From contig CM042151.1 of NCBI GenBank assembly GCA_023376005.1, positions 81,140,199 to 81,204,198 on the forward strand: a stretch of 64,000 nt of DNA, in the 5' to 3' direction. The stretch is from Doryteuthis pealeii. Taxonomy: Eukaryota; Mollusca; Cephalopoda; Myopsida; Loliginidae. A program made the position numbers and the translations under genes. The notes under the pieces are model-generated. The model worked only from the letters and a program-made list of their open reading frames with translations, made no database searches and was not told the origin of the DNA. Below are positions 55,867-64,000 of the stretch, piece by piece (positions within the stretch are counted from its first letter, which is position 1; each line of letters opens with the position of its first letter).

Positions 55867-56060
55867 GTATTTGGGCAGCATTTTTTCATTTATGCATGTT
55901 GAATTAAACAAAAGACACATCTCCTGTTTAACAATTTTATTTGTGATCTTTTCAAGTTTTCTGGACAACTTTTTAATATTTGGGTGGAATTCGTGGATTA
56001 GTCCACCAAAGTTCAGGTCCCGAATACTTTCAGCACTTCGAGGTGCCATCATCAGGGGTG
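55860..56060 (-). mobile_element. Retroelement-like peptide, minus copy
   Basis: Translates as 'IHEFHPNIKKLSRKLEKITN', 'KIVKQEMCLLFNSTCINEKM' and 'LPKYIYIY', preceded by 'CCTGATGATGGCACCTCGAA', a motif also upstream of the plus copy at 55470. With the plus copy it forms an inverted pair around the (TA)n tracts. Confidence 0.5.
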
Positions 56061-56069
56061 ATGTGTTCC

Positions 56070-56730
56070 AGTTTTTTCAAATTATAATAATGTGGAGGCT
56101 GGAAGGAGAAGAATTGATGGGGAAAGGTGCTATAGGCATTTTAAAATGTGTGTACTGCATTGGAAATTCATTTTGTTTAAGGATGGTTTGTATTGTTTTA
56201 TGTTAAACAGGAGATTTGTCTTTGTTTAATTCAACATGCATATATATATATATATATATATAATATAATATATAAACAAAAAAATTTAACAACCAGCCAT
56301 TTGGCTATTTAAATTAATTTATTCAACCACCACCTTTAAAAAAATTTAAAAAACAGCATCTGCTGACAGCCTAAAACAGAATGAAGAAGCACTGATGTCA
56401 GCAGATATCTTTATACAGGTTTCGCATTATCCTAGTTTTGGTATCAAGCCTATTGGTGTAGCATTGAGGCCAGTCAATAATACCAAAATAATAGGAAATG
56501 ACAGGTATTGCAAGTTGGTTTATGGTAATTATTTCTTTTTAGGAGTAAATCCCAATTTGAGGATCTTTTTAAGGCAGTTGATGATTCGTTTTTTTGCCTT
56601 TTTCTCTCATTTGTTCATGTTCAATCACTGTATTTTCTTTGATGCCAAAGTATTTGTAGACAGCATTCTCTCACAGATCTTCAATATAGCTCTTGTTCAC
56701 CGTAAGATGTTTTGCTGATAATTTTTATCT
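56070..56730. other. Downstream flank of ZNF-3, no feature
   Basis: A (TA)n tract occurs at about 56241-56262. The 107-codon plus-strand frame (56395-56718) is not recognisable. Confidence 0.4.
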
Positions 56731-56733
56731 TTT

Positions 56734-56739
56734 TTTATT
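56734..56739 (-). terminator. Polyadenylation signal of ZNF-3
   Basis: AATAAA on the minus strand about 90 bp beyond the ZNF-3 stop codon, inside 'ATATAATAAAAAAAG'. It is the first canonical signal after the stop. Confidence 0.5.
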
Positions 56740-56827
56740 ATATATTTAGTACATTTTTCATTTCCAAACTCCATGCAAATGCATAGAGTTGGAGGATGTC
56801 CATAATAGTTCACTCTTTCATTTATTT

Positions 56828-57628
56828 TCATTCTGCTTTTTCTGCCTTTACTTCTGTGTGCACTTTCATTATGTGATATTTTAAACTGGAATTAACTGAA
56901 AATGTTGAACCACATAATTGACAAGAATATGGTTTCTCTCCTGTGTGTATTCGCAAATGTTTTTTTAAACTGGAATTAACTGAAAATGCTGAATCACACA
57001 CTTGACAAGAGTATGGTTTCTCTCCTGTGTGTATTCGCAAGTGGCTTTTTAAAGAGGAATTCTCTGAAAATGTTGATCCACACACCTCACAAGAATATGG
57101 TTTTTCTCCTGTATGTATTCGCATGTGGCTTTTTAAACTGGATTTCACTGAATATGCTGCTCCACACACTTCACAAGAATATGGTTTCTCACCTGTGTGT
57201 ATTCGCATGTGGCTTTTTAAACTGGAATTCACTGCATATGTTGATCCACACAATTCACAAGCAAATGGTTTCTCTCCTGTATGTATTCGCATGTGCCTTT
57301 TTAAAGAAGAATTCTCTGAAAATGATGAATCACAGACTTGACAAGAAAATGGTTTCTCTCCTGTGTGTGTTCGGATGTGTTTTTTTAAAACAGTACTCAG
57401 TGAAAATACTGATCCACACACTTGACAAGAAAATGGTTTCTCTCCTGTGTGTATTCGCATGTGCCTTTTTAAAGAGGAATTCCCAGAAAATGTTGATCCA
57501 CAAACTTCACAAGAAAATGGTTTCTCTCCTGTGTGTATTCTTACATGATCTTTTAAACTGGAATTCAGTGAAAATGTTGATTCACGCATTTCACCAGAGT
57601 AAGATTGCTTTTCAGTGTGTGTTTGCAT
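56828..57628 (-). CDS. ZNF-3: intact poly-C2H2 zinc-finger protein, 266 aa
   Basis: Predicted nuclear DNA-binding protein made almost wholly of C2H2 fingers. A degenerate first finger (residues about 10-32, [19 protein letters not shown], both Cys lost) is followed by eight intact fingers to about residue 258 at a strict 28-residue period with TGEKP linkers, then a short tail EVKAEKAE. No KRAB, SCAN, BTB or ZAD domain is present. The ATG at 57626-57628 is preceded in frame by TGA two codons earlier, so this start is forced unless an upstream exon joins differently. The fingers are strikingly uniform: seven of eight have helix NSSLK or a one-residue variant of it, with -1 and 6 varying among G/E/V and R/K/S/Y. 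A large antisense frame of 218 codons is only the shadow of this repeat. A 3' splice site lies at 57846, a candidate first exon at 61.5 kb and a poly(A) signal at 56734. It is the only zinc-finger locus here without lesions and is probably expressed. Confidence 0.85.
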   Translation of the reverse strand: MQTHTEKQSYSGEMRESTFSLNSSLKDHVRIHTGEKPFSCEVCGSTFSGNSSLKRHMRIHTGEKPFSCQVCGSVFSLSTVLKKHIRTHTGEKPFSCQVCDSSFSENSSLKRHMRIHTGEKPFACELCGSTYAVNSSLKSHMRIHTGEKPYSCEVCGAAYSVKSSLKSHMRIHTGEKPYSCEVCGSTFSENSSLKSHLRIHTGEKPYSCQVCDSAFSVNSSLKKHLRIHTGEKPYSCQLCGSTFSVNSSLKYHIMKVHTEVKAEKAE

Positions 57629-57845
57629 GTTTATTCAATTAGAAATATTTTTTCCTTTGTGTTTAATCCTTTGAACCCTGAGCTGCAGATTCTAAATTAA
57701 TCTTGGCAGTTTGACCGGTAAATTGGTACTATGGTATGTGGAAAAATAAAAGTACCACTGGTATAATGGTGTAACAGGTACAAAGTTTTACGTTTTAACT
57801 TTGTGTTTAAGTTCTAAAATTCTTATTCTCCATTTTATCTGATAT
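57629..57845 (-). other. ZNF-3 5'UTR with upstream ORF and 3' splice site
   Basis: On the minus strand 'TCTTCTTTATTTGCAG' ends at 57846 and the exon opens ATATCAGATAAAATGG. The first ATG (57833) starts an eight-codon frame MENKNFRT ending TAA at 57807, 180 bp before the finger ORF. Either it is a regulatory uORF, or it marks the ancestral start of the protein, now uncoupled from the fingers. Confidence 0.5.
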
Positions 57846-58082
57846 CTGCAAATAAAGAAGAGGTATTATTAAAGAAGACAGAATACATATTGGTTGTTTT
57901 TATTTATATTTTATGATTATAATAATTACATCTGTGATACAGTAAGCTGCAATGTATAACATAATTCATATTAACACATACATTTTTCTAATATTACAGT
58001 TCAATTAACATAGGCAACTGGAGACTGATTTAAACATAGCAATTTTTAATCTTGCTTCAGATTTGTTTCTTTAAAATAAGTA

Positions 58083-58323
58083 AAGTAAGTAAAGTTGTCA
58101 GGGTGGTCTAAAGTCGGTATCAGCTAGACAGTGAGGGAGTTTATCCCCTTTTCACTAGTGCTAGACCAAGGAGATTGTATTTTTAGCCTCTGAGGCAGAG
58201 TGCCATACCTACTATTAGCTCCTCACTTTAAAGCACAGATCTCTGTGCTACTTATACACTGAGTTGGCGAGGGATGGTATCGAACCAGGGGGACACTCTA
58301 CCAACTGAGCTAAACTGTCCCTA
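58083..58323 (-). mobile_element. Family B tRNA-derived SINE in the ZNF-3 intron
   Basis: Near full length: the tail complement 'AAGTAAGTAAAGTTGTC', the body 'GGGAGTTTATCCCCTTTTCA', the B-box complement 'GGTATCGAACCAGG' and the A-box complement 'CTACCAACTGAGCTAAAC'. Confidence 0.8.
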
Positions 58324-58329
58324 TAGATA

Positions 58330-58735
58330 GACATAATTACTGATAAAACATGAGAAAAATTATTATATTCCAATTTTTAATATTCAATTTATTTTTTCAA
58401 AGTCCTGAATTCAAGGTGGTGGTCGTTGGTAAAAACAATTTAAATTTTCTCTCATGTCCAAAGATCTCTGCATGAGTTTATGAAATAAGATTACTTTCTG
58501 AACAGAAGTCTTTTCACTTTGTGTAACTGTTACACTTTTAATCCATATAACATAATGTTACATAATAATAGGTAGCCTATTGATTATGTAGGGTAGTAGA
58601 GAATTCAAAATGTTACTGGCAAATTGTGAGTCATGGAAAATACCCATAAAATGAAAGACAAGGCTTAACCTTAAACTGACCTTGTAGCTATCTTCTGATT
58701 GGTCAGTCCAATTGGGTTAGTAGAGTTAGAAATTC
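58330..58735. other. Intronic, no feature
   Basis: AT-rich, no recognisable element. Confidence 0.4.
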
Positions 58736-58738
58736 AGA

Positions 58739-58987
58739 TTAGTTTCCAAATGGAAGTCTTCCCACTTTATATAACAAACATCTTGTTGACATCCTTTCAT
58801 CTACTAAAGACAATGGTGTAGTGTCCAATTTTTTTTTTAGGGGGAGGGGAACTATGTAGCCTGGGTGGGCTGATATGGAGGATGTGCTGTTGCTCAAGCA
58901 GCAGATCCCCCTCTCCACAAGGTAAGAAACCAATACAGTTTGGCAATGGCAGTGTTGCAGGAGTTGCTGTGTAGCATTACTCCACAT
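58739..58987 (-). repeat. Repeat-like frame sharing a motif with 55120 and 51290
   Basis: An 82-codon minus-strand frame contains 'DTTPLSLVDERMSTR'. The same DNA word ('GACAC...TCTTTAGTAGA') encodes VDTMSLVDRKMPT near 55120 and follows the LINE end near 51280. It is probably the 3' region of one retroelement family and not a host gene. Confidence 0.4.
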
Positions 58988-59267
58988 TCAAATTTGTTTT
59001 GAGGATTTACTCTCCTAGATTTTCCTTGGGATCAATGTAAAGCTGCTAGGCAGCAGTGGTTTTATAACAGACTTTTCCTTCTTCTAGATGGGTTGACAAC
59101 ACACATGTACAGTTCAATAAGGAAATCAAAATATTACATTTTTTTTTTCAAATAGATCTGAGCCTTCCAAAAAGTCTGTATTAAATTTTTGTAGCTTAAT
59201 CTTCAAAGGATGTGGAGAAAAAAGAGAAAAATATCAGATTAAACTTTTTTAAAGAGGTTTAGAATTG

Positions 59268-59522
59268 ACATTCATCTCAGTCGGTAGAGCGTTTGGCTAG
59301 AAACCACAAGGTTCCTAGTTCGATTCTGGCCCTAGCCAACTCAGCATATGAGTAGCACAAGGATCTGTGCAGTAAAGTAAGGAGCTGATGGTAGGTGTGG
59401 CACTTAACCTCAGGTACAAAAAACAGTCTTCTTGGTCTAGCGCTAGTGAAAAGGGGATAGACTCCCTCGATGTATGGCTCATACAGACAATAGGCCACCA
59501 TGACGACTTTACTTTACTTATT
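59268..59522 (+). mobile_element. Family B tRNA-derived SINE in the ZNF-3 intron
   Basis: The best tRNA-like head in the window after 13122: 'CTCAGTCGGTAGAGCG', 'TTGGCTAGAAACCACAAGG' and 'TAGTTCGATTCTGGCCC', then the body and a tail 'GACTTTACTTTACTT'. It lies opposite in orientation to the 58083 copy. Confidence 0.8.
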
Positions 59523-59529
59523 CAATGCA

Positions 59530-60253
59530 AATGACTGGTATTTTCTTAATGTAAAAATACTAGATAAATTTGATGGATTTGATTTTTTTTTTAAGTATTT
59601 TTAATGATTCTTTTTACTTTATTCGTTTTCATAGCTTAATCTTCTAAAGATGTGTTTAATAAAAGAGGAAAAATTCAAGTTAAACTTTTTTTTTCTTTTG
59701 CTTTCCTAGGGTTTTAAAATTGACATTCATAGATTCAACTCTTCCAAGTGACTGGTATTTTATTAATGTAAAAATACTGAATGAATAAATTTGATGGATT
59801 AGACTAAAAAAAATTGTTTTTTCTAAATAATACTTTTATAATCTTTGTTTTTTTCTATAGAGGTCTAGAACAGAACAAGTATAAAAAGAACCAACATAAA
59901 AGAATTTATTAACATATAAACCCACGGTTTATTACGCTTGTGGTCATCCATACTGTACAAGAAACGCAGGCATAATTAGTATAGAATCACTGTTAGAGAA
60001 GTATGTGTTTTTTACATACTTATGGTAAGTCTTTCAAATTTAAACCTTAAATATAAGAATGTCATGGATGATTTCATTTGAAGAGAAAAGGTAAATTTAA
60101 AAAAAATTTTTTGACATTTCTTGAGAGATCATCAATAAAAATTATTAAAAAAAAACAAAAACAACAAAAGACAAACAAAAAACCGAATCTGTTAATGTCA
60201 AATGTGTAGAATTTTAGGGTAGATAAACTGATAGCATCGAAATAAAAATAATA
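59530..60253. repeat. Intronic, diverged local duplication
   Basis: 'TTGACATTCAT', 'ATGACTGGTATTTTCTTAAT' and 'AAAATACTAGATAAATTTGA' (59265-59580) recur in similar order at 59720-59805. A duplication of roughly 220 bp of intron sequence around the SINE. Nothing coding. Confidence 0.45.
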
Positions 60254-60261
60254 AAGTCTTT

Positions 60262-60923
60262 CCTAAAGAAGAACAGTTTTCTCGTTTATTCCTACCATAA
60301 AATAAACTGAACCCTCATTTTATGTCCGTGTTTTTGCAATAAATGTTTTATTTTTCTTGCACCCGTTATTTTACAATACTAAATATATTTCCTTTATTTA
60401 TTTTAATATTCACTTCAATGTGCATATTCTTAAAGTTTTTATTTTGTGAGAATGTTTAGTTTTAAAGTGGGGGTTCGTTTTTAAACTTCAACTTTTTACT
60501 CGTAAATTCCTACCCTAATTTGGCCAAGCCTAATTTTATGGTAGGAATTTACGAGTAAAAAGTTGAAGATTACCTTTTGTTGTTGTTATTTCTTTTCTTT
60601 TTGGTTTTGGTACTCTAAAATAAAAACGTCAGATTTTAATCATCGTCAACGAAAAAACAAAATTACGGTCATAAAAGGAGGATCCAATTTATGCCTAAAT
60701 TGTAAAACGAGCCCCCACTTTAAAACTAAACATTCTCACAAATTAAAAACTTTTAGAATATACACATTAAATGAATATTAAAATAAATAAATAAAATATA
60801 TTTAGTATTGTAAAATAACGGGTGCAAGAAAAATAAAAACATTTATTGCAAAAACACAGACATAAAATGAGGGTTCAGTTTATTTTATGGTAGGAATAAA
60901 CGAGAAAACTGTTCTTCTTTACC
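60262..60923. mobile_element. M9 long fold-back element, TSD AAGTCTTT
   Basis: A 662-bp element with arms of about 215 bp (60262-60475 against 60700-60923): 'AAAGAAGAACAGTTTTCTCG', 'TTTATTCCTACCATAAAAT' and 'TTTTACAATACTAAATATAT' all return inverted. Perfect 8-bp duplication AAGTCTTT at 60254-60261 and 60924-60931, which fits hAT-type insertion. No ORF. It carries a second, smaller palindrome at 60487-60567. Confidence 0.85.
60487..60567. repeat. Inner palindrome of M9
   Basis: 'CTTCAACTTTTTACTCGTAA' then 'ATTCCTACC' pairs perfectly with 'GGTAGGAATTTACGAGTAAA' then 'AAGTTGAAG' around a 24-bp loop. It shares the word 'ATTCCTACC(A/C)TAA' with the outer arms, so it may be an internal duplication of the terminus. 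Confidence 0.75.
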
Positions 60924-60929
60924 AAGTCT

Positions 60930-61480
60930 TTAAAAAGGCATTACGAGTTGAGAACCAACATAATTAAGATATGGCTAAAAGAAGCACAAGAGTTATTATT
61001 TCCCATATAGATCACCGTAATTATGAAAGGAATACCAGATAAATTCCCAGGCCTTTTCATAGATGAAGCACGCCTCATTTTTTTTTAATGGACTTTCCTT
61101 GTTTGTTTGTTTTTGTTTTAAGCAAAAGTAATGTTTCAATTTTCAGTTCAATTGAGTAATGTAAACATTACCTGTTAAACAGGTTATTTGTACGCTAGAA
61201 ATAATAAAAAGTTCGTTTTCTCTTTTTATGCATAAATTTACGAATTTTTTTCATTTTACGTAAAATAAAGAAAACAAAAACTACAGAACATTATTTTAAA
61301 TTATAATTGACATTTTAAATAGATTGTTGATGATGATTTAAAAGTGTATGTGGTCTTACCGAAAAATTAGGGTTTACAATTGATATGGAACCTATTCAAA
61401 CACCACGCTTGTATTATTATTATTATTAGCATAAAAATGTTCATTATGGTTAAATAGGTGAATTAAATACAATACAACAC
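60930..61480. other. Intronic, no feature
   Basis: AT-rich, with a short (TAT)n tract near 61412-61428. Confidence 0.4.
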
Positions 61481-61493
61481 AAAACTTACTTAC

Positions 61494-61760
61494 CTGTTTC
61501 TATCTTCTCAGGCGAAAGTTTCGGAAATTGTGAGAAAAATTCAATAAAAATAACTTTCTACCGTGAAACGAATTCAATTTTGATGAGTCAATATGTTGTA
61601 ATCAAGGTATCGACGCCAATAGAAGTCGAAAACAAATACGACACTATTGACACGTGCTCACCAAATAATGGCGTCACTTCCGTCTCCTTGAACTCTACTG
61701 CGCATGTGCCATTATCAACATTGGGTCCGTGGAAATAGAAAATAAAGGGCGAAATTAATT
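61494..61760 (-). promoter_or_regulatory. Candidate promoter and first exon of ZNF-3
   Basis: On the minus strand 'GAAGATAGAAACAG' is followed at 61493 by GTAAGTAAG, a strong 5' splice site. Upstream lie 'GACGGAAGTGACGCCA' (ETS-like CGGAAGT next to a CRE-like TGACGCC, about 61668-61683) and an NRF1-like 'GCACATGCGCAGTAG' (about 61697-61711). The block has more CpG than the AT-rich surroundings. There is no TATA box, as in housekeeping-type promoters. No ATG-led long frame is present, so the exon would be non-coding. The pairing with ZNF-3 rests on strand and proximity only. Confidence 0.45.
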
Positions 61761-61869
61761 TTATTTGATATCAGAGTTTAATTCTATTGCAATGTAAGTC
61801 GGAGATATGAATAGTAATGACGATCTGAAGAGAAGTGAACCAAGCCAACATTTCGTTTTATATGGATGC

Positions 61870-61960
61870 AATGTTTCTTTTGTTTTGGTTTTTTGGTTTT
61901 TTGGTTTGTTTGTTTTTTTGTTGTTTTTTTTTTTTACTTTTAAACTAGGGAGGCCAAAAT
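61870..61960. repeat. T/G-rich low-complexity tract
   Basis: (TTTTGG)n/(TTTG)n followed by T-runs (61875-61938). Confidence 0.7.
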
Positions 61961-61964
61961 TGAC

Positions 61965-62712
61965 GTAAAATGCGTTTTTGACAAAATGAATTTATCCCGC
62001 CCCCTACAGAAAATAATTTACCAAAAATCAGGAATTATCGGATTTCAATGAAATTTTCAGTGTTTATTTATTAAAGAATGATCTTTATAATGCATTATTT
62101 ATTATTTATTTTATTTCAAAACTTTCTAATTTTTTTTCAGGTCGTTTAATTTTGACCCCCTTTTATGTTGGGGGCGTAACATTTTTTCGAGTTGGTCTTA
62201 TACTATACTAATTACAGTATAAACAATAACTGAAGACTGAAGTTATGAATAGTTTTACATGAATTTTTTTTATAATTTTTTTTTTTTTTACGGTGGCTTT
62301 TCTATGAGGACCGAAAATCGGAAAATAAAATGTAAAAAAACAAATAAAATTTTTGGGTCGAGATTTCTTTTTTACTCATTTCGATAATTATTTAATTGGC
62401 TATTATCTTATAAAAGAAAAAATTATACATCGATATTTTTTCTGCTTAATAAGACGGGGACCTACATTTTCAATAGAGTTTTTCTTCAAAACTTATTACT
62501 TTTTGCACCTAAAATAAGGTTTGCATTAAGTAGATATTTATTTTTAGAATCTAAAAATATAACATTTTAAACTTAACATCAGGCTTTTCATATTTTAAAT
62601 GAATTTTATATATTCATTTTTCATAGCAAACATACTATAAGTTTTGAAATAAAATAACTGATGCATTATAAAATTCATTAATTGATAAATCAATACTGAA
62701 AATTTCATTGAA
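61965..62712. repeat. Repeat E in fold-back arrangement
   Basis: 'TTGACGTAAAATGCGTTTTT', 'TTTACCAAAAATCAGGAATT' and 'GATTTCAATGAAATTTTCAG' on the left. The right end (62640-62712) is the complement 'AAGTTTTGAAATAAAATAAC' through 'TGAAAATTTCATTGAA'. The right arm is shorter than the left. C-runs and 'TTTGACCCCCTTTTATG' lie in between. Confidence 0.6.
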
Positions 62713-62714
62713 TT

Positions 62715-63105
62715 GGAGGCAAAGCCATCCCATCCTAATGGACAGGAGGCACAACTTATGTGTTACCATTGACAGCTGGAAGGTCTAAGAGGATTTGACT
62801 TTGGCAGTACTACCTTTGATACTACTGGCTGCAACAATACTTAGTTGCCTAGTGAAAGAATTGTAAAGGAAATAATCCCAATAATCCTTGAGTGATTCAG
62901 CTGATGAGAGGCATAAATGCCAAGGCAGTTTCTTTTTAGGGGGAAAAATGACTTTAACTGGAGTGAGCCGATAGTCCATACCAGTCTGACAACACTGTAT
63001 GCAACAAGAGATGACATCAAAACCCAAAGGATTTCTGATTTTTTAGAATTCCTATACCAAATGGAACAGTCTACTTTGAAGGGGATAGATTACTTCTATA
63101 AACTT
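62715..63105. other. Unassigned, repeat-like
   Basis: Locally less AT-rich, ending where the family A element starts. The 80-codon frame at 62785-63027 (minus) shows no recognisable domain. Confidence 0.35.
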
Positions 63106-63661
63106 CCCCTACCCTGTCGGCTGGAGCATTAGAATACACCAACTGCACCTCTGCAGAAGGGTAAACTCCCCTAATGGGGCCACTTGTTGGCCATGGATGG
63201 TGACCCGTGATGCTTAAGAATGGAATCCTGGAGGATAAGCAGTCCATGACATGCAACATTCCACTTTGACTCTTACTTAGCTAGACAGATGGTCAGAGAG
63301 ATCCCCTCTGATCAATTGTCTGGCCATGTAAAGCCCTAGCACCTATATAATTGCCCCAACCCTATTGCCCTTATGGCAACCCCAGGCCCTTTTTATCATA
63401 TGGGTGTTAGAAGGCAGTAGCTGAGGGTCTTCATGTCCTGGGTATGATGTTAAACTCTATTTGATGCTGAAGTTTTATGGAATACCCCTTTATCACCATT
63501 GCTCCCTGGTCCACTCTGACCCGGAGTGGAGTACCTGTTAGGCTCCCATCTATGGGTTAAATAGAAAAACATAAGTTTATTAAAAAAATTGAGTATCCAT
63601 TAAGAATGAATTTTATTTCAAAATTTTCGTTGATATGCCGTAAAACAAAACAAACCAAACA
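63106..63661 (+). mobile_element. Family A SINE-like element, near full copy
   Basis: 5' end 'CCCTGTCGGCTGGAGCATTA', 3' tail 'GATATGCCGTAAAACAAAAC'. An 8-bp duplication ATAAACTT lies at 63098-63105 and 63662-63669. Slightly shorter than the copies at 11.6 and 22.1 kb, with internal deletions in the 3' third. Confidence 0.75.
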
Positions 63662-63812
63662 ATAAACTTTTATCTAGAGATTGCAGCACTGTTTTATTCA
63701 TGAAAGAATCTATTTAAATATTTTAGATTGTTTAAAATTTTAAGGTAAAAACTGTGTGCACCTGTACGTGGTCATACTTACAATATACGCATAAAAAAGA
63801 CCTGGACTGCTA

Positions 63813-63841
63813 CACACACACACACACACACACATATATAC

Positions 63842-63878
<37 letters not shown>

Positions 63879-63893
63879 TAGATAGATAGATAG
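63813..63893. repeat. Compound microsatellite (AC)n(AT)n(AG)n(GATA)n
   Basis: Four simple repeats in succession with few interruptions. Confidence 0.9.
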
Positions 63894-64000
63894 GTGGATG
63901 GTATCAAGTGTTTCTGTGATAGGATTCAACTAAAATTGAAAACTCAAACGTACATATTAAGATTTGTGTATATATTTTTACATATATGGTGTATTAGGAA

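Noticed and set aside
56986..57642. 218-codon plus-strand frame opposite ZNF-3
   Set aside because: It is the antisense shadow of the 84-bp finger repeat: its repeated '[18 protein letters not shown]' pattern is what reverse-translated [11 protein letters not shown] linkers give.

Overview
The window looks like repeat-dense, AT-rich intergenic DNA from an animal genome, most likely a lophotrochozoan such as a mollusc, possibly a cephalopod. The basis is the set of poly-C2H2 zinc-finger genes with [12 protein letters not shown] linkers, several tRNA-headed SINE families, LINE remnants with the C-terminal signatures common in molluscan genomes, many fold-back MITEs and long simple repeats. Nothing is bacterial: there are no operons, ribosome binding sites or CRISPR arrays. 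The species assignment is inference.

About 1-7.0 kb: repeats that occur cleanly elsewhere in the window appear here full of scattered 1-2 base insertions, and long homopolymers and microsatellites are absent. I read this as unpolished single-molecule gap-fill, so small ORFs here should not be trusted. 7-11 kb: a minus-strand C2H2 zinc-finger exon (ZNF-1, 9.8-11.06 kb) broken only by small indels, followed by a decayed tandem duplicate of its 3' end. 11-30 kb: nested SINEs, MITEs and LINE scraps. Two cases can be dissected to the base: a 588-bp SINE-like element inside another SINE with an 11-bp target duplication, and an hAT-like MITE inside a larger fold-back element.

30-39 kb: LINE tails, LTR-like fragments, a 0.7-kb dispersed repeat pair (31.3 and 39.2 kb), a fold-back whose arms look protein-derived, and a perfect 61-bp-arm palindrome at 37.6 kb. 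39.6-42.4 kb: a plus-strand zinc-finger locus (ZNF-2) with a finger remnant upstream, a Cys-to-stop change in the tenth finger, and a 591-bp TA-flanked MITE inserted right after it. 43-56 kb: SINEs, two CR1-like LINE tails (one split by a 1,075-bp unidentified insertion), a 390-bp tandem duplication next to an LTR-like segment, 30-bp minisatellites and palindromic repeats with a 21-bp minisatellite.

56.7-61.8 kb holds the one apparently intact gene: minus-strand ZNF-3, 266 codons with eight intact fingers, a 3' splice site and 5'UTR upstream, a polyadenylation signal downstream and a candidate first exon/promoter near 61.5-61.75 kb. The intron carries two SINEs and a 662-bp fold-back element with an 8-bp target duplication. 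The end of the window is repeats and microsatellites.

Overall, three related zinc-finger loci in different states (intact, indel-broken, nonsense plus transposon) sit in a nursery of mobile elements. A link between zinc-finger turnover and transposon load is plausible but is only inference here.
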